Source: Spirosoma utsteinense
GTDB taxonomy: Bacteria > Bacteroidota > Bacteroidia > Cytophagales > Spirosomataceae
Assembly: GCF_014282275.1 (NCBI RefSeq)
Contig: NZ_VFIA01000010.1
Location: 62,001 to 126,000 of the forward strand
DNA length: 64,000 bases
Reading direction: 5' to 3'
The position numbers were made by a program, and so were the translations under genes. The notes below the pieces were generated by a model, which saw only the letters and a program-made list of their open reading frames with translations, was not told the DNA's origin and made no database searches. Below are positions 18,099 through 26,499 of the stretch, one piece after another; position 1 is the stretch's first letter; every line of letters begins with the position of its first letter.

Positions 18099-18284
18099 AT
18101 GGCAAAGAAAGGCGCCAATAGAATCCAGGTTATTCTGGAATGCACCGAGCAGAAAGACAGCGGTGTTCCCGGCATGTCCCGGTATATCACCACCAAAAAC
18201 CGGAAGAACACACCGGCCCGTATTGAGCGGAAAAAATACAATCCGTTCCTTCGGAAAGTAACGCTGCATAAAGAAATTAAATAG
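18099..18284 (+). CDS. rpmG: 50S ribosomal protein L33
   Basis: A 61-residue basic protein starting [17 protein letters not shown] with the L33 core [15 protein letters not shown] and a terminal HKEIK. The zinc-binding CxxC pairs found in some L33 forms are absent, so this is the zinc-free type. It lies directly behind a strong promoter and ahead of DUF4295 and ftsY, an arrangement common in Bacteroidota. The usual upstream partner rpmB (L28) is not here; nuoD occupies that position divergently. Confidence 0.95.
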   Translation: MAKKGANRIQVILECTEQKDSGVPGMSRYITTKNRKNTPARIERKKYNPFLRKVTLHKEIK

Positions 18285-18385
18285 TTTGTCGTTTATTGTT
18301 CGTACTTGTTCTACGACATGAACGTCAAGCCACACATTGCGGCTGTTCCGGCTTACCGGCAGAACCGCACAAACAATAAACCGAC

Positions 18386-18541
18386 ATGGCAAAAAAGGTA
18401 GTTGCAACCCTGAAAACGAAGGACAACGGCAAAGCTTTCGCTAAGATCATCAAAGCCGTTAAATCGCCTAAAACCGGCGCTTACACCTTCAAAGAAGAAA
18501 TGGTACCGGTTGACGAAGTACAGTCTGCGCTGAAAAGCTAG
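18386..18541 (+). CDS. DUF4295 small basic protein
   Basis: A 51-residue gene from ATG 18386 to TAG 18541. The protein begins MAKKVVATLKTKDNGKAF and continues as a lysine-rich chain (KIIKAVKSPKTGAY) with an EEMVPVDEV tail. This is the DUF4295 family, found in Bacteroidota almost always beside rpmG. The size, charge and location suggest a ribosome-associated role, but this is inference. It is probably co-transcribed with rpmG, and a terminator follows. Confidence 0.9.
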   Translation: MAKKVVATLKTKDNGKAFAKIIKAVKSPKTGAYTFKEEMVPVDEVQSALKS

Positions 18542-18581
18542 TGAAACTGTGCCATTCGTTTCCCGTATGAATGGAAAGAGG

Positions 18582-18618
18582 AGTCCCACAGCCTGTAAGG
18601 CCCGGTGGGACTTTTTTT
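18582..18618 (+). terminator. Terminator of the rpmG-DUF4295 transcript
   Basis: An 8-bp stem (AGTCCCAC at 18582-18589 with GTGGGACT at 18605-18612) is followed by a run of seven T residues. Confidence 0.9.
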
Positions 18619-18641
18619 GTTATAGCTTTGTTCAGACATCA

Positions 18642-18769
18642 ATCGTAATAGTCGTAAGGCATAATAGTCGTAGAAGTCGTAAGTACAACTAATCACAGTA
18701 GCTACTTATGTCTACTACGACTTACGACCCCTACGACTTATGACCCCTACGACTACTACGCTTTACGAC
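18642..18769. repeat. Inverted cluster of GTCGTA/TACGAC repeats upstream of ftsY
   Basis: GTCGTA occurs at 18651, 18667 and 18676. The complementary TACGAC occurs at 18716, 18723, 18732, 18748 and 18764. The block can fold into a long hairpin in several registers and occupies nearly all of the ftsY upstream region. A TAGCTTTG -7-like element lies just upstream at 18623-18630. Confidence 0.75.
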
Positions 18770-18782
18770 CTCCCAAACCACT

Positions 18783-19739
18783 ATGGCTTTATTCGGCTTA
18801 TTTTCAAAGGAAAAGAAAGAAACGCTCGACAAGGGGCTGGAAAAAACCAAAGATAGTTTCTTCTCCAAACTAGGGCGCGCCGTCGTTGGTAAGTCGACCG
18901 TTGACGAGGAAGTACTGGACGAACTGGAAAACGTCCTGATTTCGTCCGACGTGGGCGTAGAAACTACCGTCAAGATCATCCGGCAGATCGAAGAACGCGT
19001 TGCCCGTGATAAATACGTGGGTACCGATGAACTGGATCGGATTCTTCGGGAAGAGATCGCTACGCTCCTGTCAGCCAACAATTCTATTGACGTACCGGAA
19101 GACTTTGGCTTACCAGCCAACAAAAAGCCGTACGTAATTATGGTAGTGGGCGTTAATGGCGTCGGCAAAACGACGACCATTGGCAAACTGGCGGCTCAGT
19201 TTCATAAGCGGGGCCTGAAAGTCGTGCTCGGCGCGGGTGATACGTTCCGGGCGGCCGCCGTCGACCAACTCAAGCTCTGGGGCGAACGGGTAGGCGTGCC
19301 GGTTATCTCGCACGGTATGAACACCGACCCGTCGGCGGTAGCCTTCGATGCCGTTAAAAAAGGCGTTGACATGGATGCCGATGTCGTCATCATCGATACG
19401 GCCGGTCGGTTGCACACGAAAGTCAATCTCATGAACGAGCTGACCAAGATTAAGCGTGTGATGCAAAAAGTCACACCCGACGCGCCCCACGAAGTGCTGC
19501 TGGTGCTGGACGGATCGACCGGACAAAACGCGTTTATACAGGCTACCGAGTTCACGAAAGCGACCGAAGTATCGGCGCTGGCAATAACGAAGCTGGACGG
19601 TACGGCGAAAGGCGGGGTGGTGATCGGCATTTCGGATCAGTTCAAAATTCCGGTAAAGTACATCGGCGTTGGTGAAAAGATCGACGACCTCCAGACGTTC
19701 AATAAAATAGAGTTCGTGGATTCGTTCTTTAAGAAATAA
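18783..19739 (+). CDS. ftsY: Signal recognition particle receptor FtsY
   Basis: A 318-residue SRP-family GTPase that docks ribosome-SRP complexes at the membrane. The N-terminal helical N domain occupies about residues 1-105. The G domain shows GVNGVGKTTTIGKLA (P-loop, about 124), DTFRAAAVDQL, DTAGRLHTKVNLM, TKLDGTAKGG and the closing GVGEKIDDLQTF. The long acidic A domain of E. coli FtsY is absent, which is normal for this phylum. Its upstream region is filled by the GTCGTA/TACGAC repeat cluster. A nucleotidyltransferase gene follows 10 bases later. Confidence 0.96.
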   Translation: MALFGLFSKEKKETLDKGLEKTKDSFFSKLGRAVVGKSTVDEEVLDELENVLISSDVGVETTVKIIRQIEERVARDKYVGTDELDRILREEIATLLSANNSIDVPEDFGLPANKKPYVIMVVGVNGVGKTTTIGKLAAQFHKRGLKVVLGAGDTFRAAAVDQLKLWGERVGVPVISHGMNTDPSAVAFDAVKKGVDMDADVVIIDTAGRLHTKVNLMNELTKIKRVMQKVTPDAPHEVLLVLDGSTGQNAFIQATEFTKATEVSALAITKLDGTAKGGVVIGISDQFKIPVKYIGVGEKIDDLQTFNKIEFVDSFFKK

Positions 19740-19748
19740 TCGACAGTT

Positions 19749-20108
19749 ATGGCAGTCGTAACGAACTTAGATCGAGTACATCTGGACGTAATTGACATCA
19801 TGGAACGCCATTATGGTAACCTGTTGAACCAGATTGTGCTGTTTGGTTCCTATGCTCGTGGCGACTTCAATGAGGAATCAGATGTGGATTATCTAGTCGT
19901 TTTGGATGAAGAAAATGTTTCATCTTTTAAAGAGATAACCACTACGATTGCTGACCGAAATGCCTACTTTGATGAAACGTCTATTACAATTTCAGCCGTT
20001 GTCGTGTCCAAAAATCAGTTTCTAAGCTCAAATCGAATTTTTTACAGGCAAGTACGAAAAGACGGAAAATGCATCTATGAGCGAGGATCTAGGCCATTGT
20101 ATCAGTAA
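19749..20108 (+). CDS. MNT-type nucleotidyltransferase, putative antitoxin (pair 1)
   Basis: A 119-residue minimal nucleotidyltransferase. The GSx10DxD signature is complete: GSYARGDFNEESDVD places Gly33-Ser34 and the metal-binding Asp45 and Asp47. MntA-type proteins of this fold neutralise HEPN toxins by adding nucleotides to them. The next gene encodes a HEPN protein and overlaps this one by 32 bases, as expected for a translationally coupled toxin-antitoxin pair. Pairing with an antitoxin role is inferred from the family. Confidence 0.88.
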   Translation: MAVVTNLDRVHLDVIDIMERHYGNLLNQIVLFGSYARGDFNEESDVDYLVVLDEENVSSFKEITTTIADRNAYFDETSITISAVVVSKNQFLSSNRIFYRQVRKDGKCIYERGSRPLYQ

Positions 20109-20451
20109 AGCAGAAGCGTACTTAGCTAATGCTAAAACGCTGGTGGCAACAGAATTCCCGAATGGTGCTATTACGTCAAGTTACTACTGTTTTTTCTGGC
20201 TGGTTCGCGGACTACTTGCCGACAAAGACATTGTCACAAAACGTCACTCGGCTGCCCGCGAGATGTTTTCCCTACACTACATCAAATCCGGGGAAATACC
20301 TGAAAAGTACAAGGATGACTTTGCCGTTCTATTCGAACGGCGACAGATAGCGGATTATGACGTAGATGGCGATTTCGAACTTGATGAGATCAGTTATCTG
20401 ATTAAATTATCCGAAGACTTTCTAGCCTTCGTAAAAACCACCTATGCGTAG
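20077..20451 (+). CDS. HEPN-domain protein of the UPF0332-like type, putative toxin (pair 1)
   Basis: A 124-residue helical protein. The SSYYCFFWLVRGLLADKD segment, the KRHSAAREMF helix and the FERRQIADYD motif are those of the UPF0332-type HEPN group. HEPN toxins are RNases or nucleotide-binding partners of MNT proteins. The classic tight Rx4-6H motif is not obvious here, so catalytic activity is less certain than for pair 2. It starts inside the preceding MNT gene and ends within the first bases of the next gene, so the three genes are tightly packed. Confidence 0.82.
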   Translation: MSEDLGHCISKAEAYLANAKTLVATEFPNGAITSSYYCFFWLVRGLLADKDIVTKRHSAAREMFSLHYIKSGEIPEKYKDDFAVLFERRQIADYDVDGDFELDEISYLIKLSEDFLAFVKTTYA

Positions 20452-20923
20452 CACGTCGCTCCTGTTTTTTCTGTTATTAGCCAGTACCCTGGCCTGCGCT
20501 CAGAAGCCCCGTTCGGTAAAAGCCCGGAAAGCTACGGTTAAGGAGGGCATTTGCGGCACCATCGTGGAGAAACGCGGCAACCACATGCCCAGTCCCGACT
20601 CGCCCCGGCCGAACGCAGGTAGCACTCCGGTCGAACGGGAGGTGCTTATCTTTAAGCGGCTTGCGATGAATGAGGTCGACGCGGGCGAGAATGGATTTAT
20701 CAACTCCGTTCGGGACGCAAAGCCTGTTAAAACGGTGATGTCGGGTAAGGACGGGAAATTTTGCGTGAGTGTACCGGCCGGGCATTATTCGGTTCTGGTC
20801 CGTGAACCAAAAGGACTATACGCTAACCTGTCCGACAGTCAGAATAATATAAATCCGGTGCGGGTCGAGAAAGGCCGAAAAGCACAGGTAACGGTCGAGA
20901 TTACACACGAAGCCGTATTTTAA
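20444..20923 (+). CDS. Small exported protein with a carboxypeptidase-regulatory-like fold
   Basis: A 159-residue protein with a clear signal peptide (LLFFLLLASTLACAQ). The mature part has a short beta-sandwich pattern: GICGTIVEK, a loop rich in Pro and Gly, then SGKDGKFCVSVPAGHYSVLVREPKG and VRVEKGRKAQVTVEI. The DGKF...VPAGxYxVxV pattern is typical of carboxypeptidase-regulatory-like (peptidase-associated) domains in Bacteroidota. The start overlaps the HEPN gene by 8 bases. No function can be assigned. Confidence 0.75.
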   Translation: MRSTSLLFFLLLASTLACAQKPRSVKARKATVKEGICGTIVEKRGNHMPSPDSPRPNAGSTPVEREVLIFKRLAMNEVDAGENGFINSVRDAKPVKTVMSGKDGKFCVSVPAGHYSVLVREPKGLYANLSDSQNNINPVRVEKGRKAQVTVEITHEAVF

Positions 20924-20985
20924 GTAGCGCGGACAACTAGTCCGCCGTAGGTATCAACAGCGCGGGCGGGATGTTCGCATTACGA

Positions 20986-22308
20986 ATGAAAACCAAAGGA
21001 ATACGTACCAATAAAATCAATATCGTCACGCTCGGTTGCTCGAAGAACCTGGTGGACTCGGAGGTGCTGTTTACGCAGCTCAGGGGCAATGGCATGGACG
21101 TGACGCACGAATCGAAGAAAGACGACGCTAACATTGTCGTTATCAATACGTGTGGCTTCATCGATAACGCCAAGGAAGAGTCCATCAACACCATTCTGCG
21201 GTATACCGATGCAAAAGAAGCGGGTATAGTCGATAAGGTTTACGTGACGGGTTGCCTCTCGCACCGGTACAAAGACGAACTCGAAATTGAGATGCCCACC
21301 GTCGATGCCTGGTTTGGCACCAACGAACTGCCCCGGATGCTGAAAACGCTGCGGGCCGATTACAAGCATGAACTGGTTGGCGAACGCCTACTCACTACGC
21401 CTGCTCACTACGCTTACCTTAAAATTGCCGAAGGCTGCGACCGGCCCTGCTCGTTCTGCGCCATTCCGCTCATGCGCGGCAAACACGTATCGCGTTCGAT
21501 CGATGAACTGGTGGTTGAGGCTCAATCGCTGGCCCGGCGTGGTACCAAAGAACTGATTTTGATTGCGCAGGACCTGACCTATTACGGGCTGGATATATAC
21601 AAAAAACGGAACCTCGATGAACTCATCAGCCGCCTGTCGGATGTTGCCGGTATCGAGTGGATTCGCCTGCAATATGCCTATCCGTCGGGCTTCCCGATGG
21701 AGATTCTGGATGTGATGCGCGACCGGCCGAACGTGTGCAACTACCTCGACATGCCGCTGCAAACCGGCTCGACCGAGTTGCTTAAGCTGATGCGCCGGGG
21801 CATTACCCGCGAAAAAACCGAGAGTCTGATCGCGTCCATCCGCGAAACGATTCCGAACATCACCCTTCGCACCACCCTGATTGTGGGCCACCCCGGCGAA
21901 ACGGACGCGATGTTCCAGGAAACCTATGACTTCGTAGAGCGAATGCGTTTCGACCGGATGGGCGTATTCACTTACTCCCACGAAGACGATACGCACTCGT
22001 TCTCGATGCCCGACGATATTCCCGCCGACATTAAGCAGGAGCGCGCTGACGAACTGATGGATCTGCAACAGGGTATCTCCCACGAGCTGAATCAGCGAAA
22101 AGTTGGTCAGACCTACAAAGTGCTGTTCGACCGTAAAGAAGGTGGCTATTTCATTGGCCGTACCGAAGCCGATTCGCCTGAGGTAGATAATGAAGTGCTG
22201 GTAGCTGCCAGCGGTCCGGCGTCGGGGCAGCACGTGCGATTGGGCGACTTTGCCCATGTACGCATCAACCGGGCGGAGGAGTTTGATTTGTACGGGGAGG
22301 TTGTGTAA
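20986..22308 (+). CDS. rimO: Ribosomal protein S12 methylthiotransferase RimO
   Basis: A 440-residue radical-SAM enzyme that adds a methylthio group to Asp of ribosomal protein S12. The N-terminal UPF0004 domain has NIVTLGCSKNLVDSEVL and NTCGFIDNAKEES cysteines. The radical-SAM cluster is EGCDRPCSFCAIP near residue 150, and a TRAM RNA-binding domain closes the protein (GRTEADSPEVDNEV). I chose ATG 20986; an ATG at 20971 is in frame and equally close. The gene lies between two MNT/HEPN pairs. Confidence 0.95.
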   Translation: MKTKGIRTNKINIVTLGCSKNLVDSEVLFTQLRGNGMDVTHESKKDDANIVVINTCGFIDNAKEESINTILRYTDAKEAGIVDKVYVTGCLSHRYKDELEIEMPTVDAWFGTNELPRMLKTLRADYKHELVGERLLTTPAHYAYLKIAEGCDRPCSFCAIPLMRGKHVSRSIDELVVEAQSLARRGTKELILIAQDLTYYGLDIYKKRNLDELISRLSDVAGIEWIRLQYAYPSGFPMEILDVMRDRPNVCNYLDMPLQTGSTELLKLMRRGITREKTESLIASIRETIPNITLRTTLIVGHPGETDAMFQETYDFVERMRFDRMGVFTYSHEDDTHSFSMPDDIPADIKQERADELMDLQQGISHELNQRKVGQTYKVLFDRKEGGYFIGRTEADSPEVDNEVLVAASGPASGQHVRLGDFAHVRINRAEEFDLYGEVV

Positions 22309-22317
22309 ACTTACAGC

Positions 22318-22623
22318 ATGAACCTGTCTGCTAGCGACATTGCTAAAATCAGCCAATACCTGGAAGATAAACCGGTTGTAAGAGCCTATATTTTTGGGTC
22401 TTACGCCAGAGGAGAAGCTAGCGCCCTGAGCGACCTCGACCTAATGCTGGAGTTGGATTACAGGCAGCCAATTGGTCTTCAATTCATCGGCATGAAGTAC
22501 GACCTTGAGGATCAGCTCAATAAGCCAGTCGATCTGGTTTCGATCAATGCTGTTTCACCTCGTATTCGCCCGTTCATCGATCAGGACAAACAACTAATTT
22601 ATGAAAGGGCGGTTCGGCAATAA
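22318..22623 (+). CDS. MNT-type nucleotidyltransferase, putative MntA antitoxin (pair 2)
   Basis: A 101-residue minimal nucleotidyltransferase with the intact GSx10DxD motif (GSYARGEASALSDLD: Gly27-Ser28, Asp39, Asp41). It begins 9 bases after rimO. An ATG at 22601, within this gene, starts the frame in which the beginning of the partner HEPN protein is found. MntA proteins inactivate HepT toxins by AMPylating a tyrosine in the RX4HXY motif, which the next gene retains. Confidence 0.9.
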   Translation: MNLSASDIAKISQYLEDKPVVRAYIFGSYARGEASALSDLDLMLELDYRQPIGLQFIGMKYDLEDQLNKPVDLVSINAVSPRIRPFIDQDKQLIYERAVRQ

Positions 22624-22644
22624 ACAACGCGTTGAACATGCACT

Positions 22645-22947
22645 GTGGATGCTATTCTGGAAATAGAGAATTACATCGACGGGGCTGAGTTTAACCGGTT
22701 TCTTGCCAACTCTATGATGCGTTTTGCCTGTATTAAACAGTTGGAGATCATTGGAGAGGCCTGTAACCACATCGATTTGTCGGTAAAGGAAGAATTTCCA
22801 GCTATTGAATGGCGTAAGGTTGTGGGCCTGCGTCATCTTCTGGTTCATGAATATTTTGGCGTAGATACTGCTCTTGTCTGGGATATCGTCACGAACGACA
22901 TTCCCGTACTAAAAGCTCAACTAGCTGACATAGGCAACAAACTGTAA
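22645..22947 (+). CDS. DUF86/HepT-like HEPN protein with apparent 5' frameshift (pair 2)
   Basis: This frame encodes 100 residues from a GTG start: the DUF86 core with KQLEIIGEAC and the toxin motif RHLLVHEYF, that is R63-x4-H68-x-Y70, complete as in HepT. The first 15 or so residues expected of this family are missing from the frame. They are found in another frame starting at ATG 22601 inside the MNT gene, reading MKGRFGNKQRVEHAL up to about 22645. The two parts are joined by a -1/+2 shift. Either the gene is frameshifted, the sequence has an error, or a shortened protein is made from GTG 22645. It would be paired with the MNT gene upstream. Confidence 0.8.
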   Translation: MDAILEIENYIDGAEFNRFLANSMMRFACIKQLEIIGEACNHIDLSVKEEFPAIEWRKVVGLRHLLVHEYFGVDTALVWDIVTNDIPVLKAQLADIGNKL

Positions 22948-23040
22948 TCTACCATTTAAATCGTGGGTTAACAGACCGAATACGCCCCGTCCGAACCTTG
23001 CGGGTTTTTCCGTTGTTGCTCCCAGTAAATCCTAACCTGC

Positions 23041-24585
23041 ATGGACTGTCAGTACCTGCCGCTCGCATCCACCGGCCAGTTTTCTTCCCTTTTCCTCGAT
23101 TATCTCGACCAGAAAGATAGCTTAAAACCCTTCTACAACCGTTTTCCGGATTTACAGTCGTTCCAGCAGCAGATTGACGAACGCACGTTCGACGCTCAGA
23201 AACGGACCGCGCTGGTCGATGCCCTTAACCGGCAGTATCAGCACATAGCCAACAAACCCGATGTTTCGGTCCTGCTTGATCCGAAGACGTTTACGGTGAC
23301 AACGGGACATCAACTGAACATTTTTACGGGGCCGCTCTACATCGTTTACAAGCTGATCACCACGATCAAGCTGGCCCGGCGACTCAAAGAGACTTACCCA
23401 GACTATACTTTCGTGCCCGTCTACTGGATGGCGACCGAAGACCATGATTTTGCCGAGATCAATCATTTCTCGATGTTTGGCAAAAACTACGCCTGGCAAA
23501 CGGAACAACGTGGGGCCGTAGGCCGCATGAATCCGCAGGAGCTAAAGACCCTGTTCGATCAAATTCCCGAGAAGCTGGCCCTGTTTGAAGAAGCTTATCT
23601 CAAACACGACACATTGGCCGACGCCGTTCGTTATTACATCAACGAGTTATTTGGTGCCGAAGGGCTGGTTTGTCTGGACGCCGATGATGCCGGTCTGAAG
23701 CAGGTTTTTGCCCCGGTTATACGCGATGAACTGACTCAACAGAAATCAGGTCAGCTGGTGCAGGAGCAAACCGAAAAGTTGTCGGCGCTAGGGTATAAAA
23801 CCGTTATTGCGCCCCGAGACATCAATCTGTTTTACCTCGACGACCAGATTCGGGAACGTATCGAGCACAAAGACGGCGTTTATAAAGTGCTGCATACCAA
23901 GCTCCGTTTTTCGGAGAGCGAGATGCTGGCGCTACTCGACGAACACCCCGAACGGTTTAGCCCGAACGTCGTGCTGCGTCCGTTGTATCAGGAAACGATT
24001 TTGCCCAATCTGGTCTATATCGGTGGGCCATCCGAGGTACCCTACTGGCTACAACTCAAACCGGTGTTTGACCAGTATCAAACGCCATTCCCGATGTTGA
24101 TGCCGCGTAACTTCGCGATGTATGTGCCTACTGTGAGTGCTAAACGCATTCGTAAATTAGGCCTGGTTACTGAGGACCTATTTCAGGATACGATCACCCT
24201 GAAGCGGGAGTTTGTTGAACTGCATACCAGCCATGCGTTGAAGTTCGATAATGAGAACAAGCAGGTCAGCAAAGCCTTGGACGCTATTTTGCACAAGGCG
24301 CAGATGGTGGATCCAACGCTGGAAAAAGCGGTTCTAGCCGAAACAAAGCGGTTTGCCAACGCAGTTACCAGACTCGAGAAGAAAATGCGCCGGGCCGAAG
24401 AACACAACCAGGAGACAGGCGTTCGGCAGTTGCTGGCGGTTAAGAATGAGTTATTCCCCAACGGTAGTTTGCAGGAGCGCTCGGAGAACTTCCTGACGTT
24501 CTACCTCAACGACCGTACGTTTCTGCAAAAGATGCTTTCGGCCTTCGATCCGCTCGACTACCGGATGCAACTTTGCCTGGAGTAG
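23041..24585 (+). CDS. bshC: Bacillithiol biosynthesis cysteine-adding enzyme BshC
   Basis: A 514-residue protein matching BshC, which adds cysteine to glucosaminyl-malate in the last step of bacillithiol synthesis. Key segments are TVTTGHQLNIFTGPLYIVYK near residue 85, VYWMATEDHDFAEINHF near residue 128, and the ending FDPLDYRMQLC. A long coiled-coil-like stretch lies at residues 420-470. The length is normal. BshA and BshB are not in the window. It begins 93 bases after the HEPN gene, so it probably has its own promoter. Confidence 0.94.
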   Translation: MDCQYLPLASTGQFSSLFLDYLDQKDSLKPFYNRFPDLQSFQQQIDERTFDAQKRTALVDALNRQYQHIANKPDVSVLLDPKTFTVTTGHQLNIFTGPLYIVYKLITTIKLARRLKETYPDYTFVPVYWMATEDHDFAEINHFSMFGKNYAWQTEQRGAVGRMNPQELKTLFDQIPEKLALFEEAYLKHDTLADAVRYYINELFGAEGLVCLDADDAGLKQVFAPVIRDELTQQKSGQLVQEQTEKLSALGYKTVIAPRDINLFYLDDQIRERIEHKDGVYKVLHTKLRFSESEMLALLDEHPERFSPNVVLRPLYQETILPNLVYIGGPSEVPYWLQLKPVFDQYQTPFPMLMPRNFAMYVPTVSAKRIRKLGLVTEDLFQDTITLKREFVELHTSHALKFDNENKQVSKALDAILHKAQMVDPTLEKAVLAETKRFANAVTRLEKKMRRAEEHNQETGVRQLLAVKNELFPNGSLQERSENFLTFYLNDRTFLQKMLSAFDPLDYRMQLCLE

Positions 24586-24615
24586 ACCGAAAATGGGCTC
24601 GTCGGTCGTACCATC

Positions 24616-25224
24616 ATGAAAAAAGCTGAGTTACGCCAACAGTTTCTTTCCCAACGCCGGGCGTTAACGACGGATGAAGTAGCGCGCCGTAGCGAGTCGA
24701 TTGCTAATCAGGTATTTCAGGGTATTCCACTGTTTGCGCAGTTATCCACAGCCAGAGGAGGAGTTATCCACATTTTTCTCCCTATTCTTCGCCAGAAAGA
24801 GGTAGACACGTGGTTGATCATTCACCGGCTTTGGCGGGATTTTCCGGCGGTCCGGGTTACTACGTCGATTAGTGATACAGATACCAACCAGCTCACCCAT
24901 TATCTGCTCACCTCGGAAACACGCCTGATCGAAAACCGGTGGGGTATTCCAGAACCACAGCCAGACGAAAATCTTCGGATCGATAGCGACCAGATCGATA
25001 CGGTGCTGGTTCCGCTTCTTGCCTTCGATCGGCAAGGCCACCGCGTTGGGTACGGAAAAGGGTATTACGACCGCTTCCTGGCCGACTGCCGCCCCGACTG
25101 CCTTGCCATTGGACTTTCCCTCTTTAAGCCCGTCGACCTGATTACCGACGTTGAGCCAACAGACGTAGCCTTGTCCAGTTGTATAAGCCCCGATACGGTC
25201 TGGCTCTTTGGTAATCGGTACTAA
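24616..25224 (+). CDS. 5-formyltetrahydrofolate cyclo-ligase
   Basis: A 202-residue enzyme converting 5-formyl-THF to 5,10-methenyl-THF with ATP. The family signature GYGKGYYDRFL lies near residue 145, with VPLLAFDRQGHRVG just before it. The N-terminal MKKAELRQQFLSQRRAL helix is also typical. It starts 30 bases after bshC and may share its transcript. A 160-base gap with a promoter-like element separates it from asd. Confidence 0.93.
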   Translation: MKKAELRQQFLSQRRALTTDEVARRSESIANQVFQGIPLFAQLSTARGGVIHIFLPILRQKEVDTWLIIHRLWRDFPAVRVTTSISDTDTNQLTHYLLTSETRLIENRWGIPEPQPDENLRIDSDQIDTVLVPLLAFDRQGHRVGYGKGYYDRFLADCRPDCLAIGLSLFKPVDLITDVEPTDVALSSCISPDTVWLFGNRY

Positions 25225-25281
25225 AGACGGCTTACTAACCCAACGTAGTGGACTACTTCTAACTTTTTTACTATTCTCTCC

Positions 25282-25310
25282 TTGTCCATCAACGTTTTGA
25301 CGTATTTTTG
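25282..25310 (+). promoter_or_regulatory. Probable promoter for asd
   Basis: TTG at 25282-25284 and TATTTTTG at 25303-25310 are spaced by 18 bases and fit the Bacteroidota consensus approximately. The asd ATG is 75 bases downstream. Confidence 0.45.
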
Positions 25311-25384
25311 CGGGCAATTTAAACACCCGGACGAGAGTCCACTTTTTTACTTTTCAAAAGCGGGTCATTACCCGCGCTACTTGT

Positions 25385-26401
25385 ATGAAAATCGCAGTTG
25401 TTGGCGCTACCGGCTTAGTCGGCAGCGAAATCCTGAAAGTGCTGGAAGAACGCAACTTCCCTGTCTCTGAACTTATTCTGGTTGCCTCCGAGCGGTCGGT
25501 TGGTAAACAGATCGAGTTTAAGGGCAAGCCGCATACGGTTGTCAGCTTTCAGGATGCCATTGCGGCCAGGCCCGCCGTTGCTATTTTCTCGGCCGGAGGC
25601 AGCACATCGCTGGCGCTGGCACCCAAGTTCGCCGAAGCAGGCATTACCGTTGTCGATAACTCATCGGCCTGGCGGATGGACCCGACCAAGAAACTGGTCG
25701 TACCCGAAATCAATGCCAATACGCTTACACCCGAGGACAAGATCATTGCCAACCCCAACTGCTCGACCATTCAGATGGTGGTAGCCCTTAAACCTCTACA
25801 CGATAAGTACAAGATCAAGCGCGTTGTTGTGTCGACCTATCAGTCGGTAACGGGAACGGGCAAAGCCGCCGTCGACCAGCTTTTCGCGGAGCGCGAAGGC
25901 CGCGAGGGTGTCGCTAAAGTGTATCCCCACGCTATTGACCTAAACGTGTTGCCGCACATCGACGTTTTCCTTGACAACGGTTACACTAAAGAGGAAATGA
26001 AGATGGTGAACGAGACCAAGAAAATTATGGGCGATGAGTCCATACAGGTAACTGCCACCACCGTTCGTATTCCAACCATTGGCGGACACTCCGAAGCAGT
26101 CAACGTTGAGTTCGAGAATGATTTTGATCTGAAAGAAGTGGTTGAGCTGCTCACCAATGCCGAAGGCGTTATCGTGCAGGACGATCCAAAAAACTTTGTT
26201 TACCCGATGCCCCTGACGGCTCACGGTAAAGATGAGGTTTTCGTAGGTCGTCTTCGCCGGGATGAAAGCCAGCCAAATACCCTGAACATGTGGATTGTGG
26301 CTGACAACCTCCGCAAAGGGGCGGCTACCAATGCCGTTCAAATCGCCGAATACCTGATGAAACATGAGCTGGTAAACGTTGCCGAGGATACGGTCGCCTA
26401 A
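25385..26401 (+). CDS. asd: Aspartate-semialdehyde dehydrogenase
   Basis: A 338-residue enzyme of the aspartate pathway to lysine, threonine, methionine and diaminopimelate. It reduces aspartyl phosphate with NADPH. The N-terminal VGATGLVGSEILK Rossmann loop, the NPNCSTIQM motif with catalytic Cys near residue 128, and the VSTYQSVTGTGKAAVDQL segment are visible. The length is normal for the bacterial form. A terminator follows within 30 bases. Confidence 0.96.
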   Translation: MKIAVVGATGLVGSEILKVLEERNFPVSELILVASERSVGKQIEFKGKPHTVVSFQDAIAARPAVAIFSAGGSTSLALAPKFAEAGITVVDNSSAWRMDPTKKLVVPEINANTLTPEDKIIANPNCSTIQMVVALKPLHDKYKIKRVVVSTYQSVTGTGKAAVDQLFAEREGREGVAKVYPHAIDLNVLPHIDVFLDNGYTKEEMKMVNETKKIMGDESIQVTATTVRIPTIGGHSEAVNVEFENDFDLKEVVELLTNAEGVIVQDDPKNFVYPMPLTAHGKDEVFVGRLRRDESQPNTLNMWIVADNLRKGAATNAVQIAEYLMKHELVNVAEDTVA

Positions 26402-26430
26402 CTACCACTTATCCGAGTCCGTAACCAAAG

Positions 26431-26466
26431 GTCCCGTTCGGTTTGCTGCCGGGCGGGACTTTTTTG
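26431..26466 (+). terminator. Terminator after asd
   Basis: A 6-bp GC stem (GTCCCG 26431-26436 with CGGGAC 26454-26459) is followed by TTTTTTT. It also shows that the next gene starts downstream of here. Confidence 0.8.
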
Positions 26467-26499
26467 GTATCTTTCGTACTGAACCTAACCGAATCTTAC

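Noticed and set aside
18623-18630. TAGCTTTG as a full ftsY promoter
   Set aside because: No TTTG-type -33 element at the right distance was found, so it is mentioned but not listed as a promoter.
21388-22356. A 322-codon minus-strand open frame
   Set aside because: It is the antisense of rimO and carries no family motif. Long antisense frames are expected in GC-rich coding sequence.
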